NCBI GenBank assembly: GCA_017553635.1
Contig: JAFZKN010000010.1
Coordinates: 56,091 to 120,090 of the forward strand
DNA length: 64,000 nt
Reading direction: 5' to 3'
Origin: Treponema sp.
GTDB taxonomy: Bacteria > Spirochaetota > Spirochaetia > Treponematales > Treponemataceae
In this document: positions 56,677 through 63,376 of the stretch, piece after piece
How the letters are laid out: each line of letters opens with the position of its first letter
How positions within the stretch are numbered: the first letter of the stretch is position 1
Program-made: the position numbers and the translations under genes
Notes under the pieces: generated by a model
What the model was told of the DNA's origin: nothing
The model's input: only the letters and a program-made list of their open reading frames with translations
The model's database searches: none

Positions 56677-57108
56677 TTAGAATTCGGGTGGAAGAACAAG
56701 AATTTTATCATCACAAATTTCAGTTTCCAGCTGGTCTTCTGTTAATGGCAAATGATATAATTTCATATCCTTTGACTCTAAATTATATCTCATGCTAAAG
56801 CCATATTCATTTTTTTCACTTCCAGTAATAATTTCATTTTCAGCAAATATTGAAGCAAGATGATATATGTTTTGATTATTATCCTTTACCGTAATAAACA
56901 GCCTCAAATAATTTTCATCATCTGACGAATCAATGAAAAAATCATACTTGCGGCCATCTATTTCAAATATCAAGTTTTTTTCATTATAATTTGCTTTATT
57001 AATGAGTATTCCATTAATTTGCGTTTCAGATATTTCATTCTTCTTGCATGAGAAAAACAACACTGAACTAATTATAAGGAGTTTCACCATCAATCGAGAT
57101 ACTTTCAT
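56677..57108 (-). CDS. Small lipoprotein, candidate immunity partner
   Basis: A lipoprotein of about 143 residues starting MKVSRLMVKLLIISSVLFFSC, with the Cys at 21. The mature part is acidic and has no recognised domain. I chose the ATG at 57108, preceded by GGA; upstream in-frame starts add residues that spoil the signal. Its start overlaps the end of a broken toxin-tip-like frame by 41 bases in another reading frame, an arrangement common for toxin and immunity genes. The immunity role is an inference from position. Confidence 0.55.
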   Translation of the reverse strand: MKVSRLMVKLLIISSVLFFSCKKNEISETQINGILINKANYNEKNLIFEIDGRKYDFFIDSSDDENYLRLFITVKDNNQNIYHLASIFAENEIITGSEKNEYGFSMRYNLESKDMKLYHLPLTEDQLETEICDDKILVLPPEF

Positions 57109-57437
57109 TTGGTTTCCAATCATCTTTTGTTCCTTCATTATCATATTTCACATCCACTAATTTACTTTCAAATTTTATATCATCATTATTAGATTTTTTT
57201 ATTTTAGAAGTGACAGTTTTTAAAAAATTAAATACACCATTTCCCAATCTTTCCAGGTTCATTCCTTGTTTTGATTTGAAATAATTTTCTCTATCAATGT
57301 CATAACTATCTAAAAGTCCAAATTCCCCATAACGATTATAATAGGCAAAATTTGAAATTAAATGAAATTGTGGATGACTATAACTAACATTTGCTGCAGC
57401 AAGTATTGCATTTCCATCCGGTCTTCGTGCAAACTCT
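57068..57437 (-). pseudogene. Startless C-terminal fragment, possible RHS toxin tip
   Basis: One frame is open from the end of repeat copy A to a TAG at 57068 and encodes about 120 residues. It includes PDGNAILAAANVSYSHPQFH, AYYNRYGEFGLLDSYDID and KSKQGMNLERLGNGVF, ending ESISIDGETPYN. It has no start upstream in this frame; the MRVC leader at 57440 enters in a different frame and stops after 18 codons. An internal ATG at 57262 could give 64 residues. It looks like a displaced C-terminal piece joined out of frame to the common leader. Confidence 0.5.
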
Positions 57438-57440
57438 CAT
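57384..57440 (-). CDS. MRVC leader peptide, copy A
   Basis: An 18-codon frame, MRVCTKTGWKCNTCCSKC, with AGGAG 5 bases before the ATG. The first six codons are shared with other copies of the repeat, and the rest runs out of frame through the toxin-tip remnant. It may be a by-product of recombination or a translational leader. Confidence 0.3.
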   Translation of the reverse strand: MRVCTKTGWKCNTCCSKC

Positions 57441-57500
57441 TTCTGCTCCTTAAACTGTTTCCACCTTTTTGTGACTTAATCCTACATATTACTATTTGTA
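57423..57500 (-). repeat. Leader repeat, copy A
   Basis: Contains, on the minus strand, the conserved ATATGTAGGATTAAGTCAC block, a run of A with GG, AGGAG and the codons for MRVCTK. About 78 bases; shared with copies B to E at 58.5, 59.5, 60.5 and 61.6 kb. This copy leads into the startless tip fragment. Confidence 0.75.
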
Positions 57501-57515
57501 GTATTTAAATTCTAA

Positions 57516-58535
57516 TCATTCCACAACAAAAGATTTTTCAAAATTAACTATCCTTGCCTTAACATTTCCATCAGGAAAAATGTCCAATTCAACCGTTATT
57601 CCATTATCCATAGAAATTACTTTCTTTACAGCAGGAAATTCATTAGAAGTCTGATTTTTACAAACAAATGTTGTTTCTGAATATTTATCAGCTGTTAACC
57701 AATGCTGAATTAAGCCCTCTGAATTACTATAACTTTCTGAAAAATCTTTATTTGAATTGGAAAGAGTATAACTATTTGGTGTTATTTGATTCATATTTAT
57801 ATCAAATAACAGGTTATCATTGCACAAATAAACAAAATACTCATTATTATCTTTATAGATTGCCTCATCAGATCTATTTTTTTTATATCTTAAAGGAAGA
57901 TATGACTCAATCTCCTTCGTATCTAACAACTCAACTAACTCTGGAAAATTTTGAAAACTTACATCAGTCGCCATTCTTAAATTACAATCATAGGTAAAAA
58001 ACATTTTAACTGTTTCTTTACTTTTGTTCTGATAAGCCGAAAAATTTGTTGTCGAAATAAAGTAACCTGAAAGTAAAATTTTATCATTTTTAATAATAGA
58101 AAAATAATAATTATAATCATCACGAGGAGTCAGAGTCCAGATTTTTTTTTGAAATTTTTCTGCCTCGCTCTTTGATTTGAAATAAAATATTTTTCTTACA
58201 TTATCAAATTCCTGAAAGTTACTAAAAGGGATAACTATGCCTTTCTTACAGACACTAGACGATAAATCACTTACCTGATTATTATTGAATAATTCCGATT
58301 CAAGATTTTCATTGTATTCCCAAAGAATAATTTGTGGTTTTGAAAAATTACAACCTGAAATAAGGAATACAAACACAAGAGTTAATATTAACATAAAATT
58401 TCTAGTCATTGCATATGCATACAAATTGTTATATGCTGGAACAGATGCAGTTTTCTGTTGAATTCCTGCTGAATTGAACATCGAAATCCAGCTTTTCGCG
58501 TGAGAAACGTGTTTTTTCTTAGTGCAAACTCTCAT
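57516..58535 (-). CDS. Lipoprotein of unknown function fused to the RHS-like leader
   Basis: The frame from the ATG at 58535 (AGGAG upstream) begins MRVCTKKKHVSHAK, continues SWISMFNSAGIQQKTASV and YNNLYAYA, then meets a lipoprotein signal MTRNFMLILTLVFVFLISGC at residue 43. YNNLYAYA resembles the end of an RHS core. The working protein is more likely made from the internal ATG at 58409, giving about 297 residues, though that start has no Shine-Dalgarno. The mature part has no recognised domain. The fusion shows the lipoprotein gene was inserted exactly at the end of the repeat. Confidence 0.55.
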   Translation of the reverse strand: MRVCTKKKHVSHAKSWISMFNSAGIQQKTASVPAYNNLYAYAMTRNFMLILTLVFVFLISGCNFSKPQIILWEYNENLESELFNNNQVSDLSSSVCKKGIVIPFSNFQEFDNVRKIFYFKSKSEAEKFQKKIWTLTPRDDYNYYFSIIKNDKILLSGYFISTTNFSAYQNKSKETVKMFFTYDCNLRMATDVSFQNFPELVELLDTKEIESYLPLRYKKNRSDEAIYKDNNEYFVYLCNDNLLFDINMNQITPNSYTLSNSNKDFSESYSNSEGLIQHWLTADKYSETTFVCKNQTSNEFPAVKKVISMDNGITVELDIFPDGNVKARIVNFEKSFVVE

Positions 58536-58585
58536 TTCTTCTCCTTAAACGGCTTTCTACAGTTACAAAAAGGGCTTTTTACCCT
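58411..58585 (-). repeat. Leader repeat, copy B (long form with RHS-like tail)
   Basis: About 175 bases. After the ribosome-binding site and MRVCTKKKHVSHAK codons it continues into SWISMFNSAG...YNNLYAYA. Copy D at 60.4-60.6 kb matches it closely over the whole length. The part upstream of the leader holds an AAAAAGGG/CCCTTTTT hairpin. Confidence 0.75.
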
Positions 58586-58621
58586 TTTTCTTATATAGTA
58601 AACAAATCAATTTTAGCGTAA

Positions 58622-59404
58622 TCAGATATACAGCATTTTAATATACTCAGAAAATGATTGAGCCCAACTTGTTGAATATTTAAAACGGATTTGATATAGA
58701 CTTAATGGATTATCTTGCATCTGTTTTTTTACATTTCCCAATTCAAGAATCTTTCTATCATTAACAATCTGATGCATTTTATCGTACATTAAAATTAGAA
58801 TCATTTTATCAATAATATCAAGCTGAACGTTATATTTTTCAGGTGATTTATTAAGTATTTTCTTCATGGTAAATAATATTTTTAATGAATCAATATTAGG
58901 TAATTCCAATCTTCCTGATATAATTTCTTCCTCTTTGAAGACTACTTCTGAAAAAGAAAACAAATATCCGTATCGTTTAATTGTGCTTCTGTCAGTCGGA
59001 TAAAATATTTGTGTTTTCTTAATTCCAGGATTATCACAATCACTTATTGTGGTAGCAAGCTTATAGTTTGCATATGCCAGATAATAATCATCACCCCTTT
59101 TTAGGAATTCACCATTCCTTGTATAAAAATACTCTCCTGTTGAACTTATAACCTTAAAAAAGCCTTTTTCTGATTCTATATAGAAAGATGTATCATTTGG
59201 TGAAAGAATATAACCTTCCTCACCTTTTTTGTTAGAAAAGTCAATCTCGTGCGTTTCAAGATTCATGCCCTTATAACCATAGGAACCGGCATTTAATAAA
59301 TCATCTACCAGGGAATTATAAAAGTCATTTGCAAAAAAACTTAAATTGTTAAAAATCAAAACACTGAGTGACATCAGCAGTATTTTCCTTCGACAAAAAA
59401 ACAT
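58622..59404 (-). CDS. Secreted protein resembling flagellar rod/hook (FlgG-like) domains
   Basis: The 260-residue protein has a hydrophobic N-terminal signal (ILLMSLSVLIFNNLSFF). Its mature N-terminal half resembles FlgE/F/G proteins: LLNAGSYGYKGMNLETHEID recalls the ANxxTxGYK segment, and EKGFFKVISSTGEYFYTRNG with YLAYANYKLAT recalls the GFFxV...YTRxGxF...xGYxL core. The rest has no match I recognise. Rod proteins lack Sec signals, so a secreted rod-like protein in this island is odd. AGAGGAAA lies before the ATG inside the preceding leader ORF. Confidence 0.55.
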   Translation of the reverse strand: MFFCRRKILLMSLSVLIFNNLSFFANDFYNSLVDDLLNAGSYGYKGMNLETHEIDFSNKKGEEGYILSPNDTSFYIESEKGFFKVISSTGEYFYTRNGEFLKRGDDYYLAYANYKLATTISDCDNPGIKKTQIFYPTDRSTIKRYGYLFSFSEVVFKEEEIISGRLELPNIDSLKILFTMKKILNKSPEKYNVQLDIIDKMILILMYDKMHQIVNDRKILELGNVKKQMQDNPLSLYQIRFKYSTSWAQSFSEYIKMLYI

Positions 59405-59405
59405 A

Positions 59406-59459
59406 TTATTTCCTCTTTGTATTAATATATAACATTACTTTCTTCGTGCAAACTCTCAT
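59406..59459 (-). CDS. MRVC leader peptide, copy C
   Basis: A 17-residue frame, MRVCTKKVMLYINTKRK, with GGAG before the ATG. It stops one base before the ATG of the rod-like gene, whose ribosome-binding site (AGAGGAAA) lies in its last codons. This is a classic layout for translational coupling. Confidence 0.4.
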   Translation of the reverse strand: MRVCTKKVMLYINTKRK

Positions 59460-59548
59460 TTCTGCTCCTTAAAATGCTTTTTACGGTCACAAAAAAGGCT
59501 TTTTTTACCCTTTTTGTGACTTAATCCAGCATATTACTATTGATGGGA
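59442..59548 (-). repeat. Leader repeat, copy C
   Basis: About 107 bases on the minus strand: CCCATCAATAGTAATATGC, GGATTAAGTCACAAAAAGGG, a GTCACAAAAA/TTTTTGTGAC inverted repeat, AAGGAG and the codons for MRVCTKK. It leads into the rod-like gene. Confidence 0.75.
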
Positions 59549-59554
59549 AAAGGG

Positions 59555-59591
59555 AAATTCCCTATACAATGTGAAGTTGCATAGGGAATTT
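59555..59591 (-). terminator. Perfect 11-bp hairpin after the lipoprotein gene
   Basis: AAATTCCCTAT (59555-59565) and ATAGGGAATTT (59581-59591) are exact inverted copies around a 15-base loop, beginning 3 bases after the stop of the 59595-60137 gene. No long U-tract follows, so termination efficiency is uncertain. Confidence 0.5.
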
Positions 59592-59594
59592 TCT

Positions 59595-60137
59595 TTAATA
59601 AAACACTCTGTATGAATTTTCCCCATCAGTTAAAGTATCATACTCTAAATTATAATTTATTTTATAAAAAACTCGTATTTTTTTTCTATCTGAATCATAA
59701 ACGTAAATCTCTGTATAAAGATTTGGATAATTTTTATTATTTTTACATAAATAATTCATAAAATATTTTACGCCATTTATTTCAAATACCGTATGCATAG
59801 TTTCACCTAGAAAAACATCTGCTTTTTTATGAAATAATTCACGCATCAAAACTTTTTCTATCTCTATATGAAAAGCTTTATTAAAATCTATTTCAGTATA
59901 TTCACTTTCTAACAGATTTTCGATTAATTCATTAGAAAATTCATTTACGTTATCATCATCACGTAACATTTGTTCAAATTGTTTACTGTTTTCTCTACTT
60001 CTTGTTCCACAACTTTCAATAGCTATTTTAATTTTTGTCTCAATATCTCTCTTTTTTTCATAAGAGAGATATGTTGATTTACAAGAGCATACAAGATAAA
60101 AAATTAATGTAAATAAAAAAAATACTTTAGTTTTCAT
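59595..60137 (-). CDS. Small lipoprotein, candidate immunity partner (paralogue of 61721-62203)
   Basis: A lipoprotein of about 180 residues starting MKTKVFFLFTLIFYLVCSC; GGAGG lies 5 bases before this ATG, so in-frame starts further up are rejected. The C-terminus KIRVFYKINYNLEYDTL...YRVFY aligns with the end of the protein at 61721-62203 (KMVYYKINYDLSYELV...VKVFY). The start overlaps the stop of the upstream startless fragment by 11 bases. No named domain is recognised; the immunity role is inferred. Confidence 0.6.
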   Translation of the reverse strand: MKTKVFFLFTLIFYLVCSCKSTYLSYEKKRDIETKIKIAIESCGTRSRENSKQFEQMLRDDDNVNEFSNELIENLLESEYTEIDFNKAFHIEIEKVLMRELFHKKADVFLGETMHTVFEINGVKYFMNYLCKNNKNYPNLYTEIYVYDSDRKKIRVFYKINYNLEYDTLTDGENSYRVFY

Positions 60138-60432
60138 TATACCCTCCAACATGTCCCCATACAACAAAATCAATATTTCCATCGTTATTTATATCAAGAA
60201 AAGTCTTAAAGATCGGACCTTCCTTTCCTGTGCCAGAATCTATATTTGAAGCTACATAAATCTGAATTTTATATTCCTTTTTCTTCGTTGTAACTGTAAC
60301 CGTCCCTGAATTACGCTCCGTTACAGTAGAGTGCTTTGCTCCAATCGTATCATCATCTTTTGCTAATCGCTTAATTTCTGCATTAGCTTGTTGAACTTTT
60401 TCAATATCATTACCAATATATTCATACTTATA
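60127..60432 (-). pseudogene. Startless C-terminal fragment, possible toxin tip
   Basis: A frame of about 100 codons runs from repeat copy D to a TAA at 60127. It encodes YKYEYIGNDIEKVQQANAEI at its beginning and KTFLDINNDGNIDFVVWGHV near its end. It has no start codon near its beginning, and the leader in copy D enters in another frame and stops at 60363. The ending DINNDGNIDFVVWG resembles an EF-hand-like calcium loop (DxNxDGxxD). It overlaps the next lipoprotein gene by 11 bases, like a toxin-immunity pair whose toxin has lost its 5' part. Confidence 0.5.
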
Positions 60433-60563
60433 CTTGCAGCATATGCATACAAATTGTTATATACTGGAACAGATGCAGTTTTCTGTTGAGTTCCTGCTGA
60501 ATTTAACATCGAAATCCAGCTTTTTTCGTGAGAAACGTGTTTTTTCTTATTGCAAACTCTCAT
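60363..60563 (-). CDS. Leader-derived ORF of repeat copy D
   Basis: A 66-codon frame: MRVCNKKKHVSHEK, SWISMLNSAGTQQKTASV, YNNLYAYA, then 22 residues out of frame with the startless fragment below it. AAGGAG precedes the ATG. It is probably a truncated RHS-tail relic rather than a functional protein, though it would be translated. Confidence 0.35.
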   Translation of the reverse strand: MRVCNKKKHVSHEKSWISMLNSAGTQQKTASVPVYNNLYAYAASISMNILVMILKKFNKLMQKLSD

Positions 60564-60630
60564 TTCTTCTCCTTAAACTTTTTCCACCTTTTTGTGATTT
60601 AATCCTACATATTACTATTGATGGGAAGAA
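60437..60630 (-). repeat. Leader repeat, copy D (long form with RHS-like tail)
   Basis: About 194 bases, closely matching copy B through the RHS-like YNNLYAYA segment, and matching copies C and E in the upstream CCCATCAATAGTAATATG block. The junction with non-repeated sequence falls just after the codons for YAYA, as in copy B. Confidence 0.75.
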
Positions 60631-60674
60631 AAAATTCCCAAATCAGTTTTTTATAGAAATCGTCTTACAGTTTT

Positions 60675-61088
60675 TCAACTATCGGCTTTACTATTTCGTA
60701 AAGAATTATGTTTTTTCTTTGAAATTATTTTTAAACTTTCAAATGTTACAAAAGAAGTCAATATAATTGTTGGAATTTGCATAATAACATATAAAAGATA
60801 CCAATCGTTTTTTATATATCTAAAGTCTACATCAAAATATCCATTACATGCAAAAAACACTAGGAATCTTAATATATACCCTAGTACAACAAACACTAAC
60901 AATTTCATAAAATAATCATAGTTACCAGTAACAGTTTTAAAATTAACCAGTGTTAAAATAATTGAAATTAACGCAGGAAAAATAAAACCTCGGAATTCCA
61001 CATATAAATAAAAGTTAGGCAAAAAAACTATTCCCACACAATAACATAGAATTATAATTACCGATTGTAAAATAGATTTACTTCTCAT
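60675..61088 (-). CDS. Four-helix membrane protein, candidate immunity protein
   Basis: The 137-residue protein has about four hydrophobic segments (SVIIILCYCVGIVFLPNF, FIFPALISIILTLVNF, LLVFVVLGYILRFLVFF, LYVIMQIPTIILTSFVTF) and a basic C-terminal tail. GGA precedes the ATG. It starts 17 bases after the stop of the toxin-like ORF at 61106-61603, on the same strand, which makes it the best immunity candidate of the island. No family is recognised. Confidence 0.6.
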   Translation of the reverse strand: MRSKSILQSVIIILCYCVGIVFLPNFYLYVEFRGFIFPALISIILTLVNFKTVTGNYDYFMKLLVFVVLGYILRFLVFFACNGYFDVDFRYIKNDWYLLYVIMQIPTIILTSFVTFESLKIISKKKHNSLRNSKADS

Positions 61089-61105
61089 CGCTAGTCCTCA
61101 ATACA

Positions 61106-61603
61106 TTAATTTCCTTTAACTTCAATATCCGCATTAATTACTATATCGCCAACCAAGTCTCCACAATTCTGTCCTTTATCCCCAGCTCTTAAAGAATATG
61201 TTTTTTGATAAAGTTTATCCCCTTGTTCAATTAATTTTTTATCATCCTCTGGTGTAGTAGATATTCGTAACCCACGGTCATACTGGTCATCACGATTTCG
61301 TTTCTTATTTTCCCTAATATAATCATCAAGTGTTTGATATTTTGCCTTTTCATTATTTCTATCAATATTTTTTTTATCTTTAAACTCGTCTTTTGAATTC
61401 GCCCGATGGCCCGTTTCAGGATTATAAGTTACATTTACAGGGTTATTTCCATCTTTTGAAAAATAAGTCCAACCGTCTTTATCATTACCAATAAGAACAG
61501 CATTGTGCCCAAAACCTTTTGCGCCATAAGAACGATTTAAAACAATTACATCCCTACCATTTTTCGCGTGAGAAACGTGTTTTTTCTTCGTGCAAACTCT
61601 CAT
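61106..61603 (-). CDS. Leader-fused toxin-like protein (possible papain-fold effector tip)
   Basis: The 165-residue protein begins with the common leader MRVCTKKKHVSHAK, here in frame, then NGRDVIVLNRSYGAKGFGHN, AVLIGNDKDGWTYFSKDG and, near the C-terminus, LRAGDKGQNCGDLVGDIV. A His in GHNAVLIG followed later by a Cys in NCGDLV is the order expected for permuted papain-like (NlpC/P60 or LRAT-type) enzymes; this fold is an inference. Similar GHNAVLIGND segments occur at RHS-type C-termini as I recall. There is no signal peptide. It is followed by a membrane protein gene after 17 bases. Confidence 0.6.
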   Translation of the reverse strand: MRVCTKKKHVSHAKNGRDVIVLNRSYGAKGFGHNAVLIGNDKDGWTYFSKDGNNPVNVTYNPETGHRANSKDEFKDKKNIDRNNEKAKYQTLDDYIRENKKRNRDDQYDRGLRISTTPEDDKKLIEQGDKLYQKTYSLRAGDKGQNCGDLVGDIVINADIEVKGN

Positions 61604-61670
61604 TTCTGCTCCTAAAACTTTTTACCCTTTTTGTGACTTAATCCAGCATATTACTATTGATGGGAAGAAA
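61562..61670 (-). repeat. Leader repeat, copy E
   Basis: About 109 bases: CCCATCAATAGTAATATGC, GGATTAAGTCACAAAAAGGG, TAGGAG, and codons for MRVCTKKKHVSHAK. Here the leader is in frame with the toxin-like domain, which suggests this is the closest to the ancestral arrangement among the five copies. Confidence 0.75.
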
Positions 61671-61720
61671 AGATAAACTCAAATTTATATTTTAGAAAGT
61701 AAATATCATCTTTCCTGCCA

Positions 61721-62203
61721 TTAATAAAAGACCTTTACTGTTTTCATTATTGTTCGCTCTTGTTCCGAATCATAAAACGGCTTTTTAACTAATTCATAAC
61801 TCAAATCATAATTTATTTTATAATAAACCATCTTTTCGTCTCCTTTCTGTAAAATCAAAAAGTTCATAATCGAAGGATCATTTTTATATTTATAATCATT
61901 CAGCATACAGTACCATAATTTGTCTTTCATTTTATAATAACATACATACGTTGGAAGCAAATTAGTATATTCTTCTTTATAAATATCTCTATATGCAACT
62001 CTAAAAACAGCTGTACTGTAGAAATCATCGTATGAAGCTTTTATATATTCCTTTCCCAATAAATAGTTCTCAATTTTTTTTGAATATTTATTACTTTTCG
62101 GGTCTCTGGCATTAAAACGTTCAACTTCTGTGGAACTGTAAAGCAATTCAACAAAACTAAACAAAAGAAATATAATTGTGATTATCCGGTTTCTATTTTT
62201 CAT
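61721..62203 (-). CDS. Small secreted protein (paralogue of 59595-60137 with a shared signal segment)
   Basis: The 160-residue protein starts MKNRNRIITIIFLLFSFVEL, a signal peptide whose DNA is almost identical to that of the neighbouring gene 62232-62810. The body differs and instead aligns at its C-terminus with the lipoprotein at 59595-60137 (KMVYYKINYDLSYEL). GAGG precedes the ATG. No lipobox Cys is obvious. The 28-base gap to the next gene indicates co-transcription. Confidence 0.6.
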   Translation of the reverse strand: MKNRNRIITIIFLLFSFVELLYSSTEVERFNARDPKSNKYSKKIENYLLGKEYIKASYDDFYSTAVFRVAYRDIYKEEYTNLLPTYVCYYKMKDKLWYCMLNDYKYKNDPSIMNFLILQKGDEKMVYYKINYDLSYELVKKPFYDSEQERTIMKTVKVFY

Positions 62204-62231
62204 GTTGCCTCACTTCTCCTGTTTTTGTATT

Positions 62232-62810
62232 TTATTCAGAATATATTTTAAATAAATCCATAAGCTGTATATAATTCCTGTCAATTTCACCATAATGATT
62301 TGCATAATAATATTTTCTTCTATTTATCATCTTTATAACATACTGTGAAGTACCATCTGAAACAATGAGGTTACTTGCTGTAATTATCAAAGCTTTTCCA
62401 GGACGTGATTTTAAAATATTTTTAGCATAACTTTGATCTACCTGACAGTATTTTTGATTTCCGTGACTACTCCATGAGTGAAAAAAAATTTGATTTTTAG
62501 AATTATATAAAACAGATATTGTATATCTCCCATGATTTACTGAACTTTGAACTAATATAGAATAATAATCAGAATCCTTTATTATTTCATTTAGTTGCTT
62601 TTCAACGTTGTCAAAAAATTCTTCATTTATATAAAAGGGATTAAAATCCATCATATTTTGTTTTTCCGAAACGTGATAATAATAATCCTGTATATCCTTA
62701 AATGAAACCTGCATTTTACGTTCTGTTTTGCAGCTGTTGAACATCAGACAGTATGCGATAAAACCAAATAAAAGAAATATAATTGTGATTATCCGGTTTC
62801 TATTTTTCAT
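62232..62810 (-). CDS. Small lipoprotein, intact paralogue of 55695-56288
   Basis: The 192-residue protein starts MKNRNRIITIIFLLFGFIAY and has a lipobox-like FNSC at about residue 27. The body contains FKDIQDYYYHVSEKQ, FNPFYINEEFFDNVEKQLNE and VSDGTSQYVIKMINRRKYYY, each with a counterpart in the amber-broken gene at 55695-56288. GAGG precedes the ATG. Function unknown. Confidence 0.65.
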   Translation of the reverse strand: MKNRNRIITIIFLLFGFIAYCLMFNSCKTERKMQVSFKDIQDYYYHVSEKQNMMDFNPFYINEEFFDNVEKQLNEIIKDSDYYSILVQSSVNHGRYTISVLYNSKNQIFFHSWSSHGNQKYCQVDQSYAKNILKSRPGKALIITASNLIVSDGTSQYVIKMINRRKYYYANHYGEIDRNYIQLMDLFKIYSE

Positions 62811-62899
62811 TTTGCCTCACTTATTCTGTTTTTGTATTTTATTAAACAGATACAATGCAAATCTGTCATAGACAGCATTACGTTTGATTAGTTTGCCGC

Positions 62900-63178
62900 T
62901 TATTTTAATTCTTCACCACAGTTCAAACAATTATTTTTTAAGAAATAATGGAATCCTTTATAGTGCCTTGAAAGACAATTATAAAAATCAATTAATTTTA
63001 CATGACATCTAGAACAATTAAAATTTTGAATAACTATGAAATAGATTATTATCAGAAATATATCAAACAAGAATAGTCCAATTCTTGAAAAATCAGTCAG
63101 CAAAATAGCAACATTACCAATAAATAGTAGCAATGGTGCAAGATAAAGCGTCAAATGAAATTTTGTTCTTAATTTCAT
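62900..63178 (-). CDS. Small membrane protein with zinc-ribbon Cys pairs
   Basis: A protein of about 92 residues starting MKLRTKFHLTLYLAPLLLF, with two membrane helices (to about residue 50) followed by NCSRCHVK and NCLNCGEELK, two CxxC pairs that should bind zinc. GAGGAG lies 8 bases before the ATG at 63178; a TTG further upstream is unlikely. It is the first gene of the leftward island. Function unknown. Confidence 0.55.
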   Translation of the reverse strand: MKLRTKFHLTLYLAPLLLFIGNVAILLTDFSRIGLFLFDIFLIIIYFIVIQNFNCSRCHVKLIDFYNCLSRHYKGFHYFLKNNCLNCGEELK

Positions 63179-63332
63179 TACATTTCTCCTCAACTTTTTT
63201 CCTTACCATTAATTAAACCATCTCAAGTCTAAACCGTCAAATAAAAATCATTGTTTTTTTAACTTTTTTTATTTTTTGTAAGAATTTATTAAAAAAAAGA
63301 ATATCTATATACAGGGGCTTGTAAAGCACCTG

Positions 63333-63353
63333 AGTCCGGTGTAGGCCGGGACT
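63333..63353 (+). promoter_or_regulatory. Hairpin in the leader of the nuclease gene
   Basis: AGTCCGG and CCGGGACT pair with one bulged G around a 6-base loop, 24 bases before the ATG of the Rpn-like gene. It may modulate translation or stability. Confidence 0.35.
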
Positions 63354-63376
63354 GATCATTAAGTATGGAGAAGAAT

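Noticed and set aside
57423..61670. Integron attC sites or CRISPR repeats
   Set aside because: The repeats are about 80-190 bases, unevenly spaced by kilobases, contain coding sequence and a ribosome-binding site, and I see no paired GTTRRRY/RYYYAAC core; an integron was considered because treponemes can carry one.
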